A stretch of DNA of 64,000 bases from Streptomyces sp. D2-8 (GTDB lineage: Bacteria > Actinomycetota > Actinomycetes > Streptomycetales > Streptomycetaceae). The stretch's first letter is position 1. Each line of letters begins with the position of its first letter. Under the pieces are notes generated by a model that was not told the origin of the DNA, did no database searches, and worked only from the letters and a program-made list of their open reading frames with translations. Where the stretch lies: contig NZ_JAAHBP010000008.1 of NCBI RefSeq assembly GCF_023184515.1, forward strand, positions 124,001 to 188,000, in the 5' to 3' direction. Shown in pieces: positions 52,099 to 60,228 of this stretch. Made by a program: the position numbers and the translations under genes.

Positions 52099-53277
52099 GT
52101 GTCGCTGCCACCCCTGGTCGAGCCGGCTTCCGAGCTCACCGTAGACGAGGTCCGCAGGTACTCCCGCCACCTGATCATCCCCGACGTGGGGATGGACGGG
52201 CAGAAGCGGCTGAAGAACGCCAAGGTGCTGTGTGTGGGCGCCGGCGGCCTGGGCTCGCCGGCGCTGATGTACCTGGCCGCCGCGGGCGTCGGCACCCTCG
52301 GCATCGTGGAGTTCGACGAGGTCGACGAGTCGAACCTGCAGCGCCAGATCATCCACAGCCAGGCCGACATCGGCCGCTCCAAGGCGGAGTCCGCCCGCGA
52401 CAGCGTCAAGGGCATCAACCCGTACGTGAACGTGATCCTTCACGAGGAGCGGCTCGAGGCCGACAACGTGATGGACATCTTCAGCCAGTACGACCTGATC
52501 GTCGACGGCACGGACAACTTCGCCACCCGCTACCTGGTCAACGATGCCTGCGTGCTGCTGAACAAGCCGTACGTCTGGGGCTCGATCTACCGCTTCGACG
52601 GTCAGGCGTCCGTCTTCTGGTCCGAGCACGGCCCCTGCTACCGCTGCCTGTACCCGGAGCCCCCGCCCCCCGGCATGGTCCCCTCCTGCGCCGAGGGCGG
52701 TGTCCTGGGTGTGCTGTGCGCGTCCATCGGCTCCATCCAGGTCAACGAGGCCATCAAGCTCCTCGCCGGCATCGGCGATCCGCTGGTCGGCCGGCTGATG
52801 ATCTACGACGCCCTGGAGATGCAGTACCGCCAGGTCAAGGTCCGCAAGGACCCGAACTGCGCGGTCTGCGGCGAGAACCCGACCGTCACCGAGCTCATCG
52901 ACTACGAGGCCTTCTGCGGCGTCGTCTCCGAAGAGGCCCAGGCGGCGGCCGCCGACTCCACGATCACTCCCAAGCAGCTCAAGGAGTGGATCGACGACGG
53001 CGAGAGCATGGACATCATCGACGTCCGCGAGCCGAACGAGTACGAGATCGTCTCCATCCCGGGCGCCCGGCTGATCCCGAAGAACGAGTTCCTCATGGGC
53101 ACCGCCCTGGAGAGCCTCCCGCAGGACAAGAAGATCGTCCTGCACTGCAAGACGGGTGTCCGCAGTGCGGAAGTTCTCGCGGTCCTGAAGTCCGCTGGCT
53201 TCTCGGACGCGGTCCACGTCGGCGGTGGCGTGATCGGCTGGGTCAACCAGATCGAGCCGTCCAAGCCGGTGTACTGA
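52099..53277 (+). CDS. moeZ: adenylyltransferase/sulfurtransferase MoeZ
   Basis: This ThiF/MoeB-like protein of 392 residues has a C-terminal rhodanese domain. It activates small sulfur carrier proteins for molybdopterin, thiamine or other thio-product synthesis. CVGAGGLGSPALMYLAA is the ATP-binding loop, EVDESNLQRQ is the Arg finger region, and Cys pairs CYRC and CAVC bind zinc. The rhodanese active-site loop is HCKTGVRS, with the persulfide Cys. GTG 52099 follows GGAGTCCCC. It matches Rv3206c. Confidence 0.92.
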   Translation: MSLPPLVEPASELTVDEVRRYSRHLIIPDVGMDGQKRLKNAKVLCVGAGGLGSPALMYLAAAGVGTLGIVEFDEVDESNLQRQIIHSQADIGRSKAESARDSVKGINPYVNVILHEERLEADNVMDIFSQYDLIVDGTDNFATRYLVNDACVLLNKPYVWGSIYRFDGQASVFWSEHGPCYRCLYPEPPPPGMVPSCAEGGVLGVLCASIGSIQVNEAIKLLAGIGDPLVGRLMIYDALEMQYRQVKVRKDPNCAVCGENPTVTELIDYEAFCGVVSEEAQAAAADSTITPKQLKEWIDDGESMDIIDVREPNEYEIVSIPGARLIPKNEFLMGTALESLPQDKKIVLHCKTGVRSAEVLAVLKSAGFSDAVHVGGGVIGWVNQIEPSKPVY

Positions 53278-53302
53278 GCCGTATCCGGCCTCCCTTTCCG
53301 AG

Positions 53303-53346
53303 CGGCGGGGGCTTCGGGCACCACGGGTGCCCGAAGCCCCCCGCCG
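53303..53346. terminator. hairpin between moeZ and the peptidase gene
   Basis: Arms 53303-53322 and 53326-53346 form a 20-bp stem with one bulged C and a three-base loop. It lies 25 bases after moeZ and just beside the opposite gene end. Confidence 0.75.
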
Positions 53347-53349
53347 TCG

Positions 53350-54816
53350 TCATGAGCAGACCTTGCCGTCCTTCGGCACCGAGCCGTCCAGCAGGTACGC
53401 GTTCACCGTGGAGTCGACGCAGTCGCTCCCACTGCCGTACGCGCCATGCCCCTCGCCCCGCCAGGTGAGCATCACTCCGACGCCCTGGCCCAGCTCGTCG
53501 GCCATCCTCCGCGCGCCCTCGTACGGGGTGGCCGGGTCGCCGGTGTTGCCGACCACCAGGACCGGTGCCGCGCCCGGGGCGCTCACCTCCGGAGTGTCGT
53601 GCTGCCCGGGCACCGGCCAGTCGTGGCACCAGCCGGCCGTGTCCCAGCCTAGGAACGTCCCGAAGACCGGGGAGATCTCCTCGAATCGAGGCAGCAGCTT
53701 CTTCGTCCGGGCCGCGGTCGGCCGCTGCCTGTCGTCCAAGCACGATATGACCCGTTGGGAGTGGGTCGTCGTGCCGTAGCGCCCCGACGGATCGCGTTCG
53801 TTGTAACGGTCGGCCAGGGCCAGCAGCTCCGAGCCGTCGCCCTCCTCGGCCGCGTCGAGGGCGCTGGTCAGGGTCGGCCAGCTGTCCTTGCTGTAGAGCG
53901 GGAGGATGATGCCGGTGACCGCGAGGGTCTGGGTCAGCTTCCGCCCGGGCAGGCCCGTCGGGAGGGGGCGGGCGTCGATCTGGCGCAGCAGGGCCGCGAT
54001 CTTCCGCGAGCCCTCCTGAGGGTCCTGGCCGGTGGACTCGAGATAGCCGTTCAGCGCGCGCTGGAAGCCCCTGGCCTGGTTTTGGGCATGGCCCACGGTG
54101 TCGGCGCCGGGGTCGACGACCGCGTCCAGCGTCATGCGTCCCACCTTCTTCGGGAAGAGGTGGGCGTAGGTGCCGCCGAGTTCTGTGCCGTAGGAGATGC
54201 CGAAGTAGTGCAGCTTGTCGTCGCCGAGGACTTCCCGGATGCGGTCCATGTCGCGGGCCGAGTCGGCGGTCGAGACGTGTGCCATCAGCTTCCCGGCGTC
54301 CTTCCGGCAGCCCTTGCCGAAGTCGGCGGCGTCCTCGAAGTACGCCTTCTCCTCGGCGGGGTCGTCCGGGGTGACGTCCACCGACTCGGCGGCCTGGATC
54401 TCCTTGTCGCCGCGGCAGCGCACGCCCTCGCTGGCGCCCACGCCGCGCGGGTCCCAGCTCACCAGGTCGTACCGCTCGCGGAGTGCGGAGACGGTCGGGG
54501 CGTACGACGGCATCATGGACACGCCCGAGGCCCCCGGGCCGCCGAAGTTGAACAACAGTGATCCGGCGCGGTCGTCGCCGCGGGCCTTGGCGCGGATCAG
54601 TCCGAGGCCGATCGTCTCGCCGTCCGGATCCGACCAGTCCAGCGGCACCTTCAGCGTCGCGCACTGCCATTCGCTGCTCGGCGCGGGGCCGTCGGCGGTG
54701 GCCTTGCAGCGGCCCCAGGAGAGCCCGCCGCTGTCGTCGTCGGACGAGCCACTGCAGCCCGCGGCCAGCAGGGCCGAAGCGGCCGCCAGAGCGGTCCACC
54801 GAACGAAGCGCGTCAT
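53350..54816 (-). CDS. secreted lipoprotein peptidase of the tripeptidyl aminopeptidase/alpha-beta hydrolase type
   Basis: At 488 residues, LAAASALLAAGC gives a lipobox (Cys about residue 21). The hydrolase fold has LLFNFGGPGASGVSMM (oxyanion), SWDPRGVGAS, and YFGISYGTELGGTYA (Ser in G-x-S-Y-G). The C-terminus has VLVVGNTGDPATPYEGARRM (Asp) and GEGHGAYGSGSDC (His), so the triad is complete. It is related to Streptomyces SlpD/E and Tap peptidases. A paralogue lies immediately upstream. Probably cell-surface, cutting peptides at the N-terminus. Confidence 0.88.
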   Translation of the reverse strand: MTRFVRWTALAAASALLAAGCSGSSDDDSGGLSWGRCKATADGPAPSSEWQCATLKVPLDWSDPDGETIGLGLIRAKARGDDRAGSLLFNFGGPGASGVSMMPSYAPTVSALRERYDLVSWDPRGVGASEGVRCRGDKEIQAAESVDVTPDDPAEEKAYFEDAADFGKGCRKDAGKLMAHVSTADSARDMDRIREVLGDDKLHYFGISYGTELGGTYAHLFPKKVGRMTLDAVVDPGADTVGHAQNQARGFQRALNGYLESTGQDPQEGSRKIAALLRQIDARPLPTGLPGRKLTQTLAVTGIILPLYSKDSWPTLTSALDAAEEGDGSELLALADRYNERDPSGRYGTTTHSQRVISCLDDRQRPTAARTKKLLPRFEEISPVFGTFLGWDTAGWCHDWPVPGQHDTPEVSAPGAAPVLVVGNTGDPATPYEGARRMADELGQGVGVMLTWRGEGHGAYGSGSDCVDSTVNAYLLDGSVPKDGKVCS

Positions 54817-54951
54817 TGCCCATCCCCCCTCGCAGGCCGTCCGCTCCGTGCCGCGGATGGCGGTCAGGCCATGGTAGGCAGATCCCGCGTCGGCCGTTTC
54901 AGCCTGTGGATAACCTTCTGACCTGCGAGTTTGTCAGGAGCGGTGAGGGTG

Positions 54952-56496
54952 TCAGGTGCAGACGGTCCCGGTCGGCGGCACCTTCCCGTCCAGCAGATAG
55001 CCGTTCACCGCGCCCTGCACGCAACTGTTCTTGCTGTCGTAGGCGCCGTGCCCTTGCCCTCGGTACGTCAGCTCGACACCGACACCCTTGCCCAGCGCGT
55101 TCACCATCGCCCGCGCGCCCTCGTACGGCGTGGCCGGGTCACCCGTGTTCCCGACCACCAGAATGGGCGCCGAGCCCGGAGCGCTCACGTCCGGGTGGTC
55201 GGCCGCGCCCGCCACGGCCCAGTCGGTGCAACTGAGCATGGACCACGCCAGGTAGTCGCCGAACAGGTCGGACGCGGCCCGGAACTCGGGCAGCTTCTGC
55301 TCGACATAGGAGGTGTCGTAACGGGGTTTGTCGTCGGCGCAGTTGATGGCGACGTTGGCGGGGGTGATGTTGCTGTACTCGCCGTTCTCACTGCGCCCGT
55401 TCATCGAGTCGGACAGCGACAGCAGGATCCTGCCGTCACCGTCGTAGGCGTTCTCCAGGCCCTCGGTGAGGTACTCCCAGAAGTCCTGCGAGTACAGCGC
55501 CTGCGCGATGCCGCTGGTCGCCGCGGTCTGGGTCAGCTGGCGCGGGAAGATCCCCGGGATCGGATTGCGGTCGAGGTCGTTCAGCAGCTTGGCGATACGG
55601 TCCTTCACGTCCTGGGCGCTGTCGCCGATCGGGCACTCCTCGGTCTGCGACACGCAGTCCTCGGCGAAGTTGTCGAGTGCCAGCTGGAAGCCCTTGGCCT
55701 GCCCCAGCGACCCCTGTTCGGCGTCCTGCGTCGGGTCGACGACGGCGTCGAACACGGCACGGCCGACCCGCTCGGGGAACAGGTGGGCGTAGACGCCGCC
55801 CAGTTCGGTGCCGTAGGAGATGCCGAAGTAGTGCAGCTTGTCGTCGCCGAGGACCTGGCGCATCAGGTCCAGGTCGCGGGCCGCGTCGGTGGTGCGCAGG
55901 TGCGGCAGGATCTTCTCGGAGTTCTCCTCGCAGGCGTCGTTGAACTCCTTGGTGTTGTCCACGAGCTGGGTGCGCTCGGCGGCGTCGTCGGGTGTGGCGT
56001 CCTGCTGGAAGTAGGCGTCGAGCTGCTGGTCGTTCTCGCAGATCACGGGGTCGCTGCGGCCGACCCCGCGTGGGTCGAAGCTGACCAGGTCGTAGCGGGT
56101 GCGCAGCTTCTCGTAGCCCTCGGCGAAGGCGGGCAGCGAGGTGACGCCCGAGCCGCCGGGGCCGCCGAAGTTGAAGATGAGCGACCCGATGCGCTCGTTG
56201 TCGTCGCCGGTGGTCCTGACCCGGATCAGCTCGAGGCCGATCGTGTCGCCCTTCGGGTCGCCCCAGTCGAGCGGAGCCTTCATGGTCGCGCACTGCCACT
56301 CGCCGTCGTCCGGCAGGGGAGAGGGCGGGGCGCCCCCGCCCTGGGCCTCGTCCGGGGCGGGGCAGGCCTTCCAGCTGAGCTCCTGCCGCGTCAGGTCCAC
56401 CTCCTTGGCTTCGTCGCCGCAACCCGCCAGCACGGTGCACAGCAGCACGGCGGAGGCGGTCAGGACGGTGGCGCGCAGCCGGAGGAGGGTTGGCAT
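54952..56496 (-). CDS. secreted lipoprotein peptidase, paralogue of the preceding gene
   Basis: At 514 residues, VLLCTVLAGC is the lipobox. The same motifs occur: LIFNFGGPGGSGVTSLP, SFDPRGVGRSD, YFGISYGTELGGVYA (Ser), VVGNTGDPATPYEGARAM (Asp) and GQGHGAYDSKNSC (His). Differences of loops in the middle (for example an ENDQQLDAYFQQDATP stretch) distinguish it from the paralogue. Tandem duplication is the natural explanation. The start ATG has AGGATGG before it. Confidence 0.88.
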   Translation of the reverse strand: MPTLLRLRATVLTASAVLLCTVLAGCGDEAKEVDLTRQELSWKACPAPDEAQGGGAPPSPLPDDGEWQCATMKAPLDWGDPKGDTIGLELIRVRTTGDDNERIGSLIFNFGGPGGSGVTSLPAFAEGYEKLRTRYDLVSFDPRGVGRSDPVICENDQQLDAYFQQDATPDDAAERTQLVDNTKEFNDACEENSEKILPHLRTTDAARDLDLMRQVLGDDKLHYFGISYGTELGGVYAHLFPERVGRAVFDAVVDPTQDAEQGSLGQAKGFQLALDNFAEDCVSQTEECPIGDSAQDVKDRIAKLLNDLDRNPIPGIFPRQLTQTAATSGIAQALYSQDFWEYLTEGLENAYDGDGRILLSLSDSMNGRSENGEYSNITPANVAINCADDKPRYDTSYVEQKLPEFRAASDLFGDYLAWSMLSCTDWAVAGAADHPDVSAPGSAPILVVGNTGDPATPYEGARAMVNALGKGVGVELTYRGQGHGAYDSKNSCVQGAVNGYLLDGKVPPTGTVCT

Positions 56497-56580
56497 GGTT
56501 CCATCCTGCGGCGGTACCGAACGGGGCGCGCGGGACGCGTGCCGTACGAGGTAAGAGGGGCCTGTGGGGCCAAAGGGCCT

Positions 56581-56636
56581 GCTCGCCGGGCCGACCGGGC
56601 GGAGGGGCGCTCGCCGGGCCGGCTGGGCGGAGGGGC
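56581..56636. repeat. two tandem copies of a 28-base unit
   Basis: 56581-56608 and 56609-56636 differ at a few positions. They lie between two genes on the minus strand and fall in no gene. Slippage of GC-rich DNA is a sufficient cause. Confidence 0.7.
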
Positions 56637-56656
56637 ACGCTTGCGGCCCGGTCGTG

Positions 56657-59386
56657 TCAGAGGGCCTGCTTGCGAGTCAGGTGGTTGAAGGCCAGCCAGC
56701 CCGGCAGGACGGGCAGCCACAGCGTCAGCAGGCGGAACAGCAGGACCGCCGGTGCCGCGACCTCCTTCGGGAGCCCGACGGCGATCAGACCGACCGTCAG
56801 GGTCGCCTCGACCGCGCCCACACCGCCCGGTGTCGGCGCGGCGGACCCGAGGGCGTTGCCCGCGAGGAACACGACGGCGACGCTGGCGAGGCTGATCGAC
56901 GTGGACTCGTCACCGAACGCGCGGATCGACGCGTCCAGGCACATCACGAAGCAGGCGGTCAGTAGCAGCATGCCACCGATACCGGTGACCAGCTTCTGCG
57001 GCCGCTGGAGCACATCCAGCATGCGCGGCACGACACCCGCGAACAGCGACCGCACGCGCGTGGCGACGAACTTGCGCAGGAACGGCACCGACGTCACCAC
57101 GAGCACGAGCACCGCCACCGTCAGCAGACCGGCGATGACCGTCCGGGACGGCGACAGCGAGGGCGTCTTCTCGGTGCCGGTCAGATAGCCGAAGGCGAGC
57201 AGCATCAGGATGTGGCAGCCGAGCCCGAACAGCTGCGACGCGCCCACACTCGCCACCGCGAGCCCGGGCCGCACTCCCGCGCGCTGCAGGAAGCGCGTGT
57301 TCAGGGCGACACCGCCCACCGCCGCCGGGGCGACGATCTTCACGAACGATCCGGCGACCTGCGCCGCCACGGTCCGCACGAACGGCACCCGCTCGGGCAC
57401 GAACCCCAGCAGCGCCATCGCCGCCGCGACGTAGCTGCACATCGAGAACAGCACGGCCGCGGCGACCCAGCCCCACTCCGCGTTCGCGATGAGCGGCCCG
57501 AACTCGATGTGCGTGAGCTGCGTCAGCAGGAAGTACGCGCCGATCGCGCCGGCGATGAAACTGATCAGCGTGCGCGGCCGCACCCGCTCGAGCCGGGCCG
57601 GTTCGACGGGCGCCTGCGGCCTGATCCGCAGCACCGCGTGCCGGATCTGCGTGAGCAGATCCTCCTCGCGAGCCTCTTCCAGGGCCTCGTCGATCGCCCG
57701 CTTCTCGGCCCGCTGCTCCGCCCGTACGGCCTTCTTGTCGGGCTTCTCCAGGACGGGCACGGAGTCGTCCGCGTCCTCCTCCAGGCCGGCCTGCTTGGCC
57801 TGCCGGGACGCCTCCAGGACCGCGTCGCGTTCGCGCTGTGCCCGCTCCCGGGCCAGTCTGCGCAGCGTCGCGCGTGTGGAGCGGCTGAGCGCGATGGGCT
57901 GGAGCATCGGCAGGCAGTCCGCCACCGCGTCGGGACCGAGCACGCCCACCGCCGAGGCCACCGACCGCTCGGCGCCCACCCGGAGGCCGAGCGTCACCAG
58001 CAGCTGGGAGGTGTCCATGCGCAGCAGCAGATCGCCGGCCGCGATCTCGCCGACGCGCAGGTCGGTGAGGATCACCGTGCCGGAACGATCCACCAGAATC
58101 GCGTCGCCCACCAGCCTGCGATGCGCGATACGCCGCGACTGCAGGGCCTTCACCTGGTGCCAGGTGTCGCGCAGCAGGTCGTCGGTGATCTCCTCGTCCG
58201 ACAGCGAGTCGAGGGTGCGTCCGCCGCTGTGCTCGTAGACGAGCATCACCGCGTCGGGGCCGAGTTCGGAGGTGGCGATCAGCTTGGGCGCGTTGGCTCC
58301 GGCCGCGATGGCCGCGTACGCCAGCAGGGCCTCCTGCTCCAGGGCCTGCCGCAGCGACTGGAGGCTGCTGCGGGTGGCGAAGCCGCGCAGGGTCAGGTTG
58401 CGCCAGGCGCGGTAGAAGAAGCCCTGCGCCTGCTGCTCCCGGTCGACGACCGTCACATCCAGGGGCGGGCCGTCCTCGAGCGTGACGAAGTAGCGGCGGC
58501 CCCGGTCTCCGGTGTCCGGATTGTCCGAGATGTCCTCGCGGGACGCGCTGACCGGGCGGAAGCCGACGGTCCGCAGGCCGGCCATCAGCGTTTGCCCGGT
58601 GGGCCGGACGTTGGGCGAGCCGACCGCGTACAGCGTGCCGTAGGCCACGGTCCAGCCGATCAGCACGGTCAGGATGATCGAGAACGGTGTCGTGTACCCG
58701 GTGACGAGCATCGAGAAGGCGTCGAGGAGCAGCACCACCCACAGCACCGAGCGCCATCTGGGTCTGCGCGACATGCCGACGGCTGTCATGTAGGCGATGA
58801 CCGGGGCCAGATATCCGTGCACGGGATCGGTCAGCGCGTGGATGTCGCCGGGGGAGGGCTGGGTGAGCGCCTCCTGGATCGAGTCGGGGGCGGCCCGGGC
58901 GACCCACAGGTCGGTGGCGAGGGTCACGCCGTGGGCGAGGACCGCCGCGAGCACGCCGTCGGCGATCCGGAGCCCGTCCCGTTTGATCAGCCGCTCGATG
59001 GCGAAGGCGACCGGCACCAGCAGGATCGCGATGCTGGAGGCCAGCCCCGCGATCTTGATGAGCAGGTCGGGTGCCTGTCCGGTGCCCTTGTTGATGTCCT
59101 GTTCGAGACCCGAGGTGGTGCCGTGCGCGAACGCGGCGATCCCGATCAGGACCGCGACCGCGAGCACGCCCACCAGGAGGCGCATCAGGTCGGACGGGCG
59201 GTGCACGCGCGCGGGGAGCAGCGGTTCGTCGCCCTCCACCTCGTCGATGTGCGCGAAGTCGGGCTCCTCGGCGGCCGCCCGGCTCTTCTTCGCGGCCCCC
59301 TTGGGAGCGTCGTCCGGAGTGCCCGGGCGTGACGAAGCGTCAGAGGTGCCCTCCGTGTCCTCCGGGTGCGCACCCTGCTGCTTCAT
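56657..59386 (-). CDS. pseudokinase fused to lysylphosphatidylglycerol-synthase-like membrane domain
   Basis: At 909 residues (917 from the alternative GTG at 59410), it has an N-terminal disordered acidic part, six or so TMs (about 65-270), a kinase-like domain (about 280-520), a coiled coil (AEQRAEKRAIDEALEEAREE, about 570), and a C-terminal UPF0104/AglD-type domain of about eight TMs (about 605-905) with PTPGGVGAVEATL. In the kinase-like part the catalytic loop reads AHRRLVGDAILV, where Asp and Asn of the usual motif are lost, and the DFG equivalent is DLR, so a pseudokinase is likely. Envelope lipid or sugar transfer or flipping is inferred. Confidence 0.78.
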   Translation of the reverse strand: MKQQGAHPEDTEGTSDASSRPGTPDDAPKGAAKKSRAAAEEPDFAHIDEVEGDEPLLPARVHRPSDLMRLLVGVLAVAVLIGIAAFAHGTTSGLEQDINKGTGQAPDLLIKIAGLASSIAILLVPVAFAIERLIKRDGLRIADGVLAAVLAHGVTLATDLWVARAAPDSIQEALTQPSPGDIHALTDPVHGYLAPVIAYMTAVGMSRRPRWRSVLWVVLLLDAFSMLVTGYTTPFSIILTVLIGWTVAYGTLYAVGSPNVRPTGQTLMAGLRTVGFRPVSASREDISDNPDTGDRGRRYFVTLEDGPPLDVTVVDREQQAQGFFYRAWRNLTLRGFATRSSLQSLRQALEQEALLAYAAIAAGANAPKLIATSELGPDAVMLVYEHSGGRTLDSLSDEEITDDLLRDTWHQVKALQSRRIAHRRLVGDAILVDRSGTVILTDLRVGEIAAGDLLLRMDTSQLLVTLGLRVGAERSVASAVGVLGPDAVADCLPMLQPIALSRSTRATLRRLARERAQRERDAVLEASRQAKQAGLEEDADDSVPVLEKPDKKAVRAEQRAEKRAIDEALEEAREEDLLTQIRHAVLRIRPQAPVEPARLERVRPRTLISFIAGAIGAYFLLTQLTHIEFGPLIANAEWGWVAAAVLFSMCSYVAAAMALLGFVPERVPFVRTVAAQVAGSFVKIVAPAAVGGVALNTRFLQRAGVRPGLAVASVGASQLFGLGCHILMLLAFGYLTGTEKTPSLSPSRTVIAGLLTVAVLVLVVTSVPFLRKFVATRVRSLFAGVVPRMLDVLQRPQKLVTGIGGMLLLTACFVMCLDASIRAFGDESTSISLASVAVVFLAGNALGSAAPTPGGVGAVEATLTVGLIAVGLPKEVAAPAVLLFRLLTLWLPVLPGWLAFNHLTRKQAL

Positions 59387-59572
59387 CGTCTCTTCTTGGT
59401 CTCGTATCACCGGTCACCGCCCGCACGATGGTGGCATGCCGCACCGGCACACGGGGCAATCAGGGTGCACATGCGGGGGCGGACAGTCTGCCCGACGCGC
59501 TCCTGCCGGGCGAGCCGCACGCTCGGGAGCACGCCCGGCCCGTTGTCGGTGGGGTGGGGCAGGATGGGGCGG

Positions 59573-59962
59573 ATGAGTGAGCAGAGCCCTGAGGGGGGCC
59601 GGTACGAGGACGAGCCCGCGCAAGCCCTGCCCGAGTACGCCGAGCGGGTCATCGACGTCGCCGAACTGATCCCGCCCGGCCGTGTCATGACCTACGGGGA
59701 CGTCGCCGAGTGGCTGGAGCAGGGCGGCCCGCGGCAGGTCGGCCGCGTGATGGCGCTCTACGGGGGAGCCGCCCCGTGGTGGCGGGTCGTCCGCGCGGAC
59801 GGCGTCCTGCTGCCGGGGCACGAACAACGGGCGCTCGGCCACTACCGGGCGGAGGGCACGCCCCTGAAGGAGGCGAGCCGCGCCGCCGAGGGCCACCTGC
59901 CGCGCATCGACATGAAACGGGCGCGGTGGGACGGCGGTGATCGCGCGGAGGGTCACACCTGA
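59573..59962 (+). CDS. alkyltransferase-like (ATL) DNA repair protein
   Basis: At 129 residues, the MGMT DNA-binding fold is shown by VIDVAELIPPGRVMTYGDVAEWL and RQVGRVMALYGGAAPWWRVVRADG. In O6-alkylguanine transferases the motif is PCHRV; here it is PWWRV (Trp69-Trp70), so the acceptor Cys is absent. Such ATL proteins bind alkylated bases and direct nucleotide excision repair. ATG 59573 is followed by a polar start. It matches Rv3204 and lies just before the AdnAB genes. Confidence 0.9.
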   Translation: MSEQSPEGGRYEDEPAQALPEYAERVIDVAELIPPGRVMTYGDVAEWLEQGGPRQVGRVMALYGGAAPWWRVVRADGVLLPGHEQRALGHYRAEGTPLKEASRAAEGHLPRIDMKRARWDGGDRAEGHT

Positions 59963-60228
59963 CAGCTTCCGCCATCGGACGGCCTCCCGTGTGACCCGTG
60001 ATCCGTACGGGGGAATCGGGGCACACCGGGGGCATGACGTACGTTCGTGAGGCGAGGGGCATGAGTGCCACGAGTGCCGTGAGTGGTCGGTGGGAAGAAG
60101 GGGAAGCCCTGCTTCCGCCTCACCCGTCGGCGTAGCGTCGGCTGCGCGTGCCCCCGTCACCCCGCGGTCACCGCCCGCCACGCGCGGTGGCCCGCCAACC
60201 TGCACTTCCACCAGAACCGGCGAACCAC

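Noticed and set aside
57212..59332. 706-residue plus-strand reading opposite the pseudokinase-flippase gene
   Set aside because: Composition is His/Arg/Gly-rich and without domains. The minus strand has TMs and conserved motifs.
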